NCBI GenBank assembly: GCA_958295845.1
Contig: OY282376.1
Location: 2,865,022-2,929,021 of the forward strand
DNA from: Caldilineaceae bacterium
GTDB taxonomy: Bacteria > Chloroflexota > Anaerolineae > Caldilineales > Caldilineaceae
DNA length: 64,000 nt
Direction of reading: 5' to 3'
The first letter of the stretch is position 1, and every line of letters begins with the position of its first letter. The position numbers and the translations under genes are program-made. Under the pieces are notes generated by a model. The model had not been told where the DNA came from, made no database searches, and was given only the letters and a program-made list of their open reading frames with translations. This document shows, in pieces, positions 8,410-16,289 of the stretch.

Positions 8410-9393
8410 CTATACCGCCTGGGGCGCATCGACGTAGGTCGGCACGCCCTCCTCGGCAAAGATGCGGTCGATCTCGGTCCGCTCTTCGTCCGTAAGCTTC
8501 CAATCGACAGCAGCCACGTTCTCCTCGAGTTCCGACCGGTTGCGTATGCCGACCAGCGCCACCGACAGCGCAGGGTGGCCCAGCACCCACGCGATAGCCA
8601 GTTGCGCTACGGACCTCCCGGCACGCGAGGCGAGCGTTTTCAATCGCTCGGTACAGCGCAGCTCCTTGAGAAAGTGCTCCTGCTCAAAGAGCGGCAGATT
8701 GAACGCGTTGCCTGCTGAGCGCCAGTCCCCTTCCCCAAACGTCGTGTCCGGCGTAAACGCGCCGGTGAGCAAGCCAAATCCCAGCGTGCCGTAGGCCATA
8801 AACCCGATCCCCTGCTCCAGACAGAAGGGCAGCACCTGCGCCTCCATGCGCCGGTCGAACAGGTGATATCCGACCTGGTTGGCCGCCAGGTGGCCGTGTC
8901 GCTCGCACTCTTTCATCATTTCCACTGTAAAGTTGGAGACCCCAAAGTGGCGGATCTTTCCCGCCGTTTTCAACTCTTCCAGCGCGCCCATGGTCTCGGC
9001 GAACGGGGTGTCGTGGTCTGGCCAGTGGATCAGCAGCAGGTCGATCCAGTCGGTATTCAGGCGCTGGAGGCAGCCTTCGGTTCTGGCCAGCACCCATTCA
9101 CGCGTCGAGTCCCGCGCGTGGGTGCCGTCGACTTTGAAGCCCACCTTGGTCACCAGGACGACCTCCTTGCGCCGGGGGCCCAGCGCGCGGCCCAGGATCT
9201 CTTCCGAATGGTAGGGGCCGTAGATTTCTGCAGTATCGAACAGCGTGATACCGTTGTCGATCGCGGCGCCGACGGCCGCGCTGGCCTCATCTACATCGAT
9301 GTGGCCGTATTCGGTCGTGCTCATCTCCCACGTGCCGAACCCCAGCGCCGAACTGACCAGATCGGTGTCGCCAAATCGCCGTTGCTCCATCAT
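8410..9393 (-). CDS. Aldo/keto reductase
   Basis: A 327-residue NADPH-dependent aldo/keto reductase, a cytoplasmic TIM barrel. The catalytic tetrad is visible: Asp53 and Tyr58 in FDTAEIYG, Lys83 in VTKVGF and His123 in LLIHWPDHD. The C-terminal part holds the cofactor-binding segment VALVGIRNRSELEEN. Its closest style is the group that reduces sugar or polyketide-type carbonyls (AKR family 11/12-like). It is a single gene, with a solute-binding protein gene 180 bp upstream on the same strand; the gap holds a palindromic repeat element. The second ATG (codon 2) could equally be the start. Confidence 0.93.
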   Translation of the reverse strand: MMEQRRFGDTDLVSSALGFGTWEMSTTEYGHIDVDEASAAVGAAIDNGITLFDTAEIYGPYHSEEILGRALGPRRKEVVLVTKVGFKVDGTHARDSTREWVLARTEGCLQRLNTDWIDLLLIHWPDHDTPFAETMGALEELKTAGKIRHFGVSNFTVEMMKECERHGHLAANQVGYHLFDRRMEAQVLPFCLEQGIGFMAYGTLGFGLLTGAFTPDTTFGEGDWRSAGNAFNLPLFEQEHFLKELRCTERLKTLASRAGRSVAQLAIAWVLGHPALSVALVGIRNRSELEENVAAVDWKLTDEERTEIDRIFAEEGVPTYVDAPQAV

Positions 9394-9446
9394 TTACGTC
9401 CTCTTCTTGTGCGTGACAGCGGCGCGTACGCCTTGCGCGCTTTTGA

Positions 9447-9553
9447 GGGAGAAGCCTGTTTGAGCACAGGAAGACAAAGGATATTCGCCCCTCAGCCTAG
9501 ACTGAGGGGCGAATATCATGGCTAAAGCCCAAGGGGCCTAACCGGCTTCTCCC
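9447..9553. repeat. Dispersed palindromic element, about 105 bp, GGGAGAAGCC ends (copy with long central hairpin)
   Basis: The element begins with GGGAGAAGCC (9447-9456) and ends with its reverse complement (9544-9553), 107 bp in all. At its centre GATATTCGCCCCTCAG (9480-9495) pairs perfectly with 9502-9517 across a 6-base loop, a 16-bp stem that could end transcription from the upstream binding-protein gene. Related copies lie at 14808-14894, 30712-30816 and 35472-35574, and a half copy at 8301-8340. All are intergenic. Confidence 0.6.
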
Positions 9554-9573
9554 GTAAGTCGAATCGTATTGGC

Positions 9574-11202
9574 CTATTCCTCCTCAATGTACCATAGATG
9601 GATCTCGCGCCAGAGCCTGTTGGTGTCAACCGCGTCGAGCGACTGACCTTTGACCTTGCTGTTGAAGATAGCGGGCCAATGGGTGAAGAACAGTTCTATC
9701 ACCGGCGCCTCGTCCATAATCATCGCCTGGATCTCGTTGTAGATGGGCTGGCGCTGCGCCACAGTGGCGTAGGAGAGTCCCTCCTCGATCAGCGCGTCCA
9801 GTTCCGGGTTTGAAATGCAGGGGAAGTTGTTGGCGCCTTCCGAGTGCATCATCCAGTGGGGATCCGGGTCTATAGCGCCGTGTTCAAAGGCGATCATAGC
9901 GGCATCCATCTCGCACTTGCGCATACCATCCAGGATAGCGGCCACGGGCGTCTCCACGAGGAAGATCTCGACGCCTATGTCGGCCCACAACTGCTGCGCT
10001 AACTCGATGACCGGGATAAACTGCTGGTTACCGGCGCCCACATGGACATTGAAGGAGAGCCTCTCACCATCCTTCTCGCGTACCCCGTCGCCGTCCTCAT
10101 CCACCCAACCTGCCTCGTCCAGCAGCGCCATGGCCTTTTCCGGGTCGAACCCGTACTGCGGGATGTCCGCGTTGTAGTAGTCAGGGTATATGGGGGACAG
10201 GTTGGAATGGGCTACCTGTGCCTGGCCGAACCAGAGGTCGTCGATGATCCTTTGGCGGTCCAGGCCCCAGTATAATGCCTGGCGCACAAGCTTGTCCGAC
10301 AACTGAGGTATGGTGTTGTTGAGCGGAATGAGGAAGGGCCCCGCCCCAGCTTGAGAAATGCTCGTAAACCTCGGGTCGTTGGCCAGACGCACGTTGTCTT
10401 CCATCAGCAATGGCCAGGCGGTCCCGTCGGCGTCGCCCGACTCAAGGGCGATGGTGCGCACCGAAGCCTCGGGCACGACGTCGACCCGCAAGAAGTCGAT
10501 ATTGGGCCGCCCGCGGAAGTGGTCGTCGAACGCTTCCAGCAGCGTGAATTCCGACGGGTGCCATTCCACGAGTTTAAAGGAGCCGGTACCGATGGGGGCC
10601 GTCGCGTACACTTCCTCGCCCACCTCGGCGTGATAATCCGATTGTACAATACGCAGGATCCCACCTAATACGAGGAAGGCGGCATCCACCTGCACCATGT
10701 TGATGACGGCGGTATAGTCATCCACACATTCGACGGAATCGATTTTTGACAAGACGCCGACCACTGGCGCCGCGTTTTCCGGGTCACGGTAGAAGTCGAA
10801 GGTATACTTGACGTCCCTACACGTGAAATCGGCGCCATTGTGAAACTTGACGCCCTCACGCAGCGGGAAGGTGTAGGTCAGGCCGTCTTCGGAGATCTGG
10901 TAGGACTCGGCCAGCACCGGTACGACCGCATTTGAAGCGTCAATCTCCACCAGCCCGTTGTGGATTTGCATGAGTGCCGGCCGGATGGCGCTTGGGATGG
11001 CGCCGAGTCCAGGGCTGAGGCTGAAGGCGTCGTGGTGGCCCATCAGACGGAGGGTGCCACCCTGAGGCGGACCCGTGGATGCCGTCTCTTCTTCGACCAT
11101 CTCTTCCTCAACAACCGCCGGCTGCTGAACGACGCAGGCCGCCAACATCAGAGCGGCAATAGCCAGCAACACCAGCGACTTTTGCCAATTTGTGTTAGAC
11201 AT
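9574..11202 (-). CDS. ABC transporter solute-binding lipoprotein, family 5 (peptide/nickel type)
   Basis: A 542-residue periplasmic/exofacial binding protein of the DppA/OppA (SBP_bac_5) family. A lipoprotein signal peptide ends in LMLAAC with Cys23 as the lipidated residue, followed by a short acidic linker (VEEEMVEEE). Family blocks include LAESYQISEDGLTYTF, FHNGADFTCRDVKY, APIGTGSFKL and RQPIYNEIQ. Such proteins bind peptides, or glycosides and other small organics, and deliver them to DppBC-type permeases. No permease gene adjoins it: the nearest pairs are at 17838-19709 and 20607-22539. It is homologous to the decayed gene at 19798-20261, so it may have replaced that one. A good AGGAGG site precedes the ATG. 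Confidence 0.93.
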   Translation of the reverse strand: MSNTNWQKSLVLLAIAALMLAACVVQQPAVVEEEMVEEETASTGPPQGGTLRLMGHHDAFSLSPGLGAIPSAIRPALMQIHNGLVEIDASNAVVPVLAESYQISEDGLTYTFPLREGVKFHNGADFTCRDVKYTFDFYRDPENAAPVVGVLSKIDSVECVDDYTAVINMVQVDAAFLVLGGILRIVQSDYHAEVGEEVYATAPIGTGSFKLVEWHPSEFTLLEAFDDHFRGRPNIDFLRVDVVPEASVRTIALESGDADGTAWPLLMEDNVRLANDPRFTSISQAGAGPFLIPLNNTIPQLSDKLVRQALYWGLDRQRIIDDLWFGQAQVAHSNLSPIYPDYYNADIPQYGFDPEKAMALLDEAGWVDEDGDGVREKDGERLSFNVHVGAGNQQFIPVIELAQQLWADIGVEIFLVETPVAAILDGMRKCEMDAAMIAFEHGAIDPDPHWMMHSEGANNFPCISNPELDALIEEGLSYATVAQRQPIYNEIQAMIMDEAPVIELFFTHWPAIFNSKVKGQSLDAVDTNRLWREIHLWYIEEE

Positions 11203-11452
11203 CTGTCATTCCTCCTGTGGATGAATGTCTTTGCCCCATAGAGAGGCAATTGTCCAAAACTTTGTGAGCACGCTTCCTGAACGATCTCTCAACCGGTCAC
11301 CTCCTTGGCTCAATCTATGATTTCCCGCTGCTGAAAAGCTTGAGGGCTGAAGCTTAAGCTCTTTTTCGTCCGTCTTCACCACCCTCTGCGGCTGAGCACG
11401 TGACAACTGGTGACGCAATAGTTCTCTGACTTAGCGCCGTCTTTGCATCAGA

Positions 11453-12994
11453 TTACCCTTCTACCTGGATGAATACCTGATCGCCGCGCAGCTCAACTGG
11501 GTACGTTCTTAAGTCTTCAGTGACGGGTGCAGACAATGCTTTGCCTGTTTCAATATCGAAGCGCCCCAGATGCAGTGGGCATTCGATACAGCCATCGAAG
11601 ACAAAACCCGCGGCTAACTCGGTTTCTTCATGGGTGCATAAACCATCGCTGGCAAAGAAAGCGTGAGAACCCAAACGATAAATGGCGTACGTGCGGCCAT
11701 TGTAGTCAAAGCCAAGTACGTCTTCCACTTCGATATCTGAAACGTTACAGACCTCGATCCAACTGCTTTCTTCGGCATCTGTATTTGCAGCCGTTGCTGT
11801 GGGGATTTCTTCAATCGAAGTGTCGACAGACTCAGCGGGTACACTAGCGCCGTCTCTCACGTTTGCTACCGGTTCGTCTCTTAACGCGCTGCTTGACGTG
11901 ACAACGCCGCCTATGGGGATGTCGAACGCTTCAACCGTTGTGCCGGCGTCAGGAATAGGGCGCTTTATATAGAAATTTGGGTCTTGGGTCGCTTGCTTGT
12001 ACAAGGCCGGGATCATCTCCTTGTAGGCTTGCCACAGGCTCCGATACGGGGGCGGTGTCTGTGATTTCATCAGCTCGTGCAAGTCAGCCAAAGCATGGTA
12101 GGGCACCATGGGTATGACGTGGTGTTCGATATGATAATTCATGTTCATATACAGATAGCGGAACACCGGATTCAGATAGATCGTGCGCGTATTTTGGCGG
12201 TGGTCATACGTATCTTCACCCAAACCGGCGTGTTGCGTTACGGCGAGCATTTGCTCCACAAATGCACCGTAAAAGCGGGGAAGCCACACGAACATCATCG
12301 GCAGAAAGCTGCCGACCGCCACCGCCCATACCCCAAAAGCCGCCACAATAGCTAGATAAATCCGGCTCATCCAGACCACTTTGGGTAGTTCAGAGGCGGG
12401 TACAAAGCTACGGACATCGTCGCCGATTTGCCCGGCAGCATGTCTGATCACGCGCTGTACTTCCAGAACGCCCCGCAGGAAGAAAAAGTCGATCGCAAAG
12501 ATGAGCAGATCGGCTGGCCGTTGAACCTGGATTTCAGGGTCATAACCCACGAGATAGGTGTTGGTATGATGGCGGGCATGGCTCCAACGCCAGAGGTTAG
12601 CTTCACGTATGGTCATGAAGGAGCTGATGTGGTAAAAGAGCTCGTTTAGCCAGCGGGTGCGAAACACGGTGCCATGGCCACACTCGTGCCATCGCGCGTC
12701 GGATGAGGAGTAGAGCGTCCCATAGATGAAAAAGGCGAGAATCGCCCACCAGGTGCCCCAGGAGATCCAGGCCAGGTAGCCGCTCACCCCAAGCAGGATG
12801 ATCCACAGGCCAAAATCGAGGAGACCGTAGCGGTTGGTGCGCTGCATCAGTGCTTTGAGTTGGTCGCGGGGGATATCGGGTGACCACCACGCTTGTTCGA
12901 CCTTTTCTTCGATGGCGTCATCGTCGAGGGGGGTATATGTTTTGTATGTGCTGACCAGACGATAGTCCCGTTCAGGGATGGTGCGTATTGCCAA
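11453..12994 (-). CDS. Fatty-acid-desaturase-like oxygenase fused to a Rieske [2Fe-2S] domain (MocD-MocE-like fusion)
   Basis: A 513-residue fusion. Residues about 50-330 are a membrane-bound diiron desaturase/hydroxylase domain with transmembrane stretches and the three histidine boxes HECGH (103-107), HARHH (139-143) and HIEHH (288-292). A low-complexity linker (about 345-405) leads to a C-terminal Rieske domain with C453-T-H455 and C472-P-L-H475. In rhizobial rhizopine catabolism the two activities are separate proteins, MocD (desaturase-like oxygenase) and MocE (Rieske ferredoxin); here the electron donor appears covalently joined. The start is TTG at 12994 by reading frame. A strong promoter with an IclR-type operator lies just upstream (13033-13083). 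The oxidised substrate is unknown. Confidence 0.9.
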   Translation of the reverse strand: MAIRTIPERDYRLVSTYKTYTPLDDDAIEEKVEQAWWSPDIPRDQLKALMQRTNRYGLLDFGLWIILLGVSGYLAWISWGTWWAILAFFIYGTLYSSSDARWHECGHGTVFRTRWLNELFYHISSFMTIREANLWRWSHARHHTNTYLVGYDPEIQVQRPADLLIFAIDFFFLRGVLEVQRVIRHAAGQIGDDVRSFVPASELPKVVWMSRIYLAIVAAFGVWAVAVGSFLPMMFVWLPRFYGAFVEQMLAVTQHAGLGEDTYDHRQNTRTIYLNPVFRYLYMNMNYHIEHHVIPMVPYHALADLHELMKSQTPPPYRSLWQAYKEMIPALYKQATQDPNFYIKRPIPDAGTTVEAFDIPIGGVVTSSSALRDEPVANVRDGASVPAESVDTSIEEIPTATAANTDAEESSWIEVCNVSDIEVEDVLGFDYNGRTYAIYRLGSHAFFASDGLCTHEETELAAGFVFDGCIECPLHLGRFDIETGKALSAPVTEDLRTYPVELRGDQVFIQVEG

Positions 12995-13032
12995 TTTTTC
13001 TCTCTCGCAAGATCAGTTCGGATTCGTACATC

Positions 13033-13083
13033 ATGTGGAACCGGATTCCGCATCCATCATACTCTATATAACCGACCTGTCAA
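13033..13083 (-). promoter_or_regulatory. Sigma-70-type promoter with IclR-type operator for the desaturase-Rieske gene
   Basis: On the minus strand TTGACA (13078-13083) and TATGAT (13056-13061) are separated by 16 bp. Right after the -10 box, at 13033-13053, lies an imperfect palindrome with arms ATGTGGAAC and GATTCCGCAT around a short centre. It matches the perfect palindrome before the IclR gene (40194-40214) at 16 of 21 positions and sits in the same place relative to the promoter, where a bound repressor would block initiation. That the IclR protein binds both is an inference. Confidence 0.7.
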
Positions 13084-13390
13084 AACTTGATCCGTCGCCC
13101 ACAAATCGTCTGTAAAGATGGTGAATCGTCGTGCAAGAAGGAACGACGACAATCCGTGCCTGGCTCTTTCCGGGCAAGCTATTGGTGATCGTCAAGAGTG
13201 CGAAGAAACGGTTGTGCCCACGTCTGGGCTCCCAGATTTCGGCGAGTTCGAGGGTGCGTCCACAGCGAGGGCACTGAAGAGGGACGAAGCCAAAGCTCCT
13301 CTTGTGACGGAGGGAGGCGGGAAGTGATGCCAGGTCGAAAAGAGGGGCTTGCAGGCGAAGGGCTTAGGGAGCGGTGCGGGCGATTGAATG
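13084..13390. other. Non-coding gap between the amidase and desaturase genes
   Basis: No supported gene. A 7-bp stem, TCGTCGT (13126-13132) with ACGACGA (13143-13149), could form a hairpin; it is not followed by a T run. Several short frames cross the region on both strands but none has a ribosome site or a recognisable product. Confidence 0.5.
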
Positions 13391-14779
13391 CTACATCGGA
13401 GGGCGCTGCCAGCCGCCAAACACCTCCTCCAGATGCTTGACGGCTGCCAGCGCCACATCCTCACGCCACGGCCGCGCCACGACCTGGGCGCCGATGGGCA
13501 ACCCCTCGGGAGACGTGCTAACGCGGACGACGGCCGCCGGCCAGCCGGTCAAGTTGTAGGTGGCGGTGTACGCAAACACGGGCAACTGGATACTCGACGC
13601 TCGGTGAGGTGGAGCCGGAAAGGGGAGTACCGGGCAGACCACGACATCGTACGCTTCCATAAAGGAGAGCATTTCACTTCGAAACTGGTCAGTCTCGAAA
13701 ACCAAGCCACTCAATGTGTCGGACGTCATTTTCGATCCCTGGGCCATAGCTATCAGGTTCGCGATCCTCGGATGTGGTTCCGTGGTGCCGTACAGGTCGA
13801 GGAGTCGCTTGAAACCTGCACCACCATCTCCTAACTGGCAGCCAAGCAGGAGGTCCATCGCTTTCTCCATGCCGGGTGGCCGCGCTTCTTCTACGGTTGC
13901 CCCGGCTTTTTCCAAAGCGGATGCGGCTGCTTCCACGGCGGCCATTATTTCCGGCGTGGGCGTTACGATGCCATTGTCCGTGTAAAAGGCAGCGCGCAGA
14001 TCGCTGAGATTCACCTGGTTCGGGTCAGCCAATGGCATGGGAACGATCGCCGGGTCGCGCCAGTCAACGCCAGCGATGATGGGCAGGATCGTGATCAAGT
14101 CCTCGACGTAACGCGCCATAGGACCGATCTGCGTCAATGACTGATCAAGGCCCGCAGGGGGAAGAATGTGGCCGGTCCGCGGGACCCGTCCGGACGTGGG
14201 TCGAATGCCGGCTGTGCCGCAAACGTGCGACGGCAAACGAATGCTCCCGCCGGTGTCGCTTCCGATATCAAAGGGAATCCCACCCGCGGCGATGATCGCC
14301 GCCGCTCCTCCGCTGCTGCCGCCACAGGTACGCGACAAGTCGTAAGGGTTGTTGGTGCGGCCGTATACCAGGTTATCCGTCTCGAAATCGAGCGTCAGTT
14401 CCGGTGTGTTGGTCTTGCCCAACAGAATCGCGCCAGCGTCGCGCAGGCGGGCCACCGCCGTGGCGTCTTGCTCTGGAACAAAGGCGCTTCTCCCCTGCGT
14501 GCCCCCGCTGCTGATCACCCCGGCTGTGTCCAGGGCGTCCTTGATCGTCATCGGAACGCCGTGCAGGGGACCTCGCAGACCGCCCTTTGCCAATTCTTCA
14601 TCTGACCGGCGGGCTTCTGCCAAGGCCCCCTCAGCATCCAGTCGGACAACGGCGTTCAATTGCGGATTGACGTCCTCTATGCGCTGCACGTATGCTTTCA
14701 CGACCTCTTCAGATGAAACCTCTTTCGTGCGTATGGCTTTGGCCACGGCTGTAGCTGATGCGTATATCAATTCAGACAT
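13391..14779 (-). CDS. Amidase (amidase-signature family)
   Basis: A 462-residue amidase-signature enzyme, normal length, hydrolysing amide bonds by a Ser-cisSer-Lys triad. The triad is visible as Lys80 (MTIKDAL), Ser155 in the GGSSGG loop and Ser179 in DTGGSIR. The preceding PLHGVP motif is also present. It resembles GatA but no gatB or gatC gene lies near, so a catabolic amidase or hydrolase of an amide conjugate is more likely than tRNA amidation. It is transcribed away from the PhyH-type dioxygenase, sharing a 380-bp divergent region. Confidence 0.93.
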   Translation of the reverse strand: MSELIYASATAVAKAIRTKEVSSEEVVKAYVQRIEDVNPQLNAVVRLDAEGALAEARRSDEELAKGGLRGPLHGVPMTIKDALDTAGVISSGGTQGRSAFVPEQDATAVARLRDAGAILLGKTNTPELTLDFETDNLVYGRTNNPYDLSRTCGGSSGGAAAIIAAGGIPFDIGSDTGGSIRLPSHVCGTAGIRPTSGRVPRTGHILPPAGLDQSLTQIGPMARYVEDLITILPIIAGVDWRDPAIVPMPLADPNQVNLSDLRAAFYTDNGIVTPTPEIMAAVEAAASALEKAGATVEEARPPGMEKAMDLLLGCQLGDGGAGFKRLLDLYGTTEPHPRIANLIAMAQGSKMTSDTLSGLVFETDQFRSEMLSFMEAYDVVVCPVLPFPAPPHRASSIQLPVFAYTATYNLTGWPAAVVRVSTSPEGLPIGAQVVARPWREDVALAAVKHLEEVFGGWQRPPM

Positions 14780-14807
14780 CTGACAAATCTCCTCATGATG
14801 TGGTTAT

Positions 14808-14894
14808 GGGAGAAGCCGGGGAAACCCCTTCGGCCTTAGCCAGGGGATGAAAGGCAGAGTCTTGTGCCTATCTGCTCGATAATAGGCTTCTAAG
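14808..14894. repeat. Dispersed palindromic element, GGGAGAAGCC end (short copy)
   Basis: It begins on the plus strand with GGGAGAAGCC (14808-14817), followed by a GGGG-AAA-CCCC hairpin and GGCCTTAGCC; the far end is a partial GGCTTCT (14885-14891). Read on the minus strand its interior shares TGCCTTTCATC and TGGCT blocks with the copy at 35472-35574, showing common ancestry rather than chance hairpins. Confidence 0.5.
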
Positions 14895-15161
14895 TGGAAT
14901 AACCCACTGCGCTGACTGAAGCCCAGGCGTTTGCGCTTGGGTTTCTCATGATCCAAGGCGGCTCGCCAGGGGGTTGCACCAAAAGCATTTTGGGACGACA
15001 ATACCTGGGTGTGATTGGGGAATTGTAACAGGAATGCAGCGCGGCGCAAGCCTGCCGTGGGAGACTTGCCCAACGGTGATGCACCAACGCGGTGACCCTC
15101 GACCTTGGAGGAGAGACGAATCAATATCGCCTCAAGATTGCGCACAAGGAGGCCGGGTAAA
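14895..15161. other. Structured non-coding region upstream of the dioxygenase gene
   Basis: No convincing gene. On either strand CCCAGGCG (14922-14929) can pair with CGCTTGGG (14934-14941), and AGTGG with CCACT-like bases around 14892-14907. The minus-strand order of a GGGCTTCAGTC hairpin followed by a GGGTTATTCCAC motif recalls IS200/IS605 right ends, yet no transposase or TnpB protein can be read. The plus-strand ribosome site AAGGAGG of the next gene is at 15146-15152. Confidence 0.35.
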
Positions 15162-16046
15162 ATGACACCAACTGATCAACTGGGGGCCGGCATCTCAGAC
15201 ATTGAGGTCTTTGCCGCCGACCTTGATTTAAGACAGGCGGCTGCTATCTACCGCGAACACGGTTGTCTCGTGGTGCGTGGTCTCATGGACGCCTACGTTG
15301 ACGCAATGTATAACGACATCATGCGGTCCGTCGATATCGGCATCAAACAGCTCGACCAGGCGGAAAAAGCCCCTGATGGCTGGCATACACCCAACGGAAC
15401 GTTGTTCATCCCTGCGCCGGAGGGTTATGAGCGCGACAAACAGGTGTATGTTGTGGGTATCAATTACTATACCAGCGGCGCATTTCTCCAGGCAGCGCTT
15501 GATGCCACGGCCTTGGACGTTGTTGAGGCCATCCTGGGTCCGGACATTGAGCTGTTCGGTCTAGGCCAGAGCCTGGTGAAAGAGCCAGTGGGCGGATTTC
15601 CCAAGATTCTGCACCAGGACTCGGTCTATTTCGAGCACAAATACGAAGGTCCGGTTGCGATTCTCAACTATGTCGTGGATACGGATGTGCAAAGAGGCGC
15701 GCTGCACGTGGTGCCTGGTTCTCACCGCATAGGTCAGCTCCGGCACATCGATACCTCCTCACACCTGGGCCTGGACGAGGATGAATGGCCCTGGGAAGCG
15801 GCGTTACCTGTGGAGGGACAGGCCGGCGACGCGATATTCTTCCACGTGAGGACCGTGCACGGCTCCAAGCCCAACTTTTCAGACATACAACGGCCGGTGT
15901 TCATCAACCGCTATCGCCGTCCCGATGATTTTGTGACGATCAGCGGGTACACAGTAGCGAACCGGGCGGAGGCTGAGAAACGAGCACAGGAGGCCCGAAA
16001 AACCAACGAGCAGCGCGGGCTGATGGTAAGAGGGTTCCGACCCTAA
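15162..16046 (+). CDS. Phytanoyl-CoA dioxygenase (PhyH)-family Fe(II)/2-oxoglutarate oxygenase
   Basis: About 294 residues of the PhyH family, non-haem iron oxygenases that hydroxylate small organic acids and many other substrates with 2-oxoglutarate and O2. The iron ligands are His151 and Asp153 in LHQDS and His233 in RTVHGS, with the 2-oxoglutarate arginine at Arg244 (DIQRPVF). I start at the ATG at 15162, nine bases after AAGGAGG; an in-frame upstream ATG at 15105 lacks a good site. The downstream gene on this strand is a binding-protein relic, then an M81 enzyme. Substrate unknown. Confidence 0.9.
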   Translation: MTPTDQLGAGISDIEVFAADLDLRQAAAIYREHGCLVVRGLMDAYVDAMYNDIMRSVDIGIKQLDQAEKAPDGWHTPNGTLFIPAPEGYERDKQVYVVGINYYTSGAFLQAALDATALDVVEAILGPDIELFGLGQSLVKEPVGGFPKILHQDSVYFEHKYEGPVAILNYVVDTDVQRGALHVVPGSHRIGQLRHIDTSSHLGLDEDEWPWEAALPVEGQAGDAIFFHVRTVHGSKPNFSDIQRPVFINRYRRPDDFVTISGYTVANRAEAEKRAQEARKTNEQRGLMVRGFRP

Positions 16047-16055
16047 GAGGGGAGA

Positions 16056-16253
16056 TTGGTCGTGAATGCCGAAATCCTTTCCGAACAGCAAATCCTCGGT
16101 TCGATTGTGTTGACCGCCTGCAAGAAAGAGGTAGAAGTGACGCGAGTCGTCACGGAGAAAGAGCCTGTTATCCAAAAAGAGACTGTTATCCAAAAAGAGA
16201 CAGTCGTCCAAGAGAAGGTCGTCGCCGCGACGCCACTACGATCTAGAATGTAG
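16056..16253 (+). pseudogene. Truncated N-terminus of a solute-binding lipoprotein
   Basis: A 65-codon frame that reads like the start of an ABC binding lipoprotein: a short hydrophobic stretch, LTACKK resembling a lipobox, then the repetitive charged linker typical of these proteins (EVEVTRVVTEKEP, QKETVIQKETVVQEK). It stops after TPLRSRM with no ligand-binding domain, and the hydrophobic segment is too short and lacks a basic N-terminus. I read it as a relic of a deleted binding-protein gene between the dioxygenase and the M81 gene; a genuine small protein is less likely. Confidence 0.55.
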
Positions 16254-16289
16254 GGGACGACCGTCAGAATATGGGTCAGGTGACTGCCT

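Noticed and set aside
14804..15145. 113-codon minus-strand frame beside the amidase gene, possibly a TnpB C-terminus
   Set aside because: I could not find TnpB motifs (zinc finger or catalytic acids); the frame follows structured non-coding repeats.
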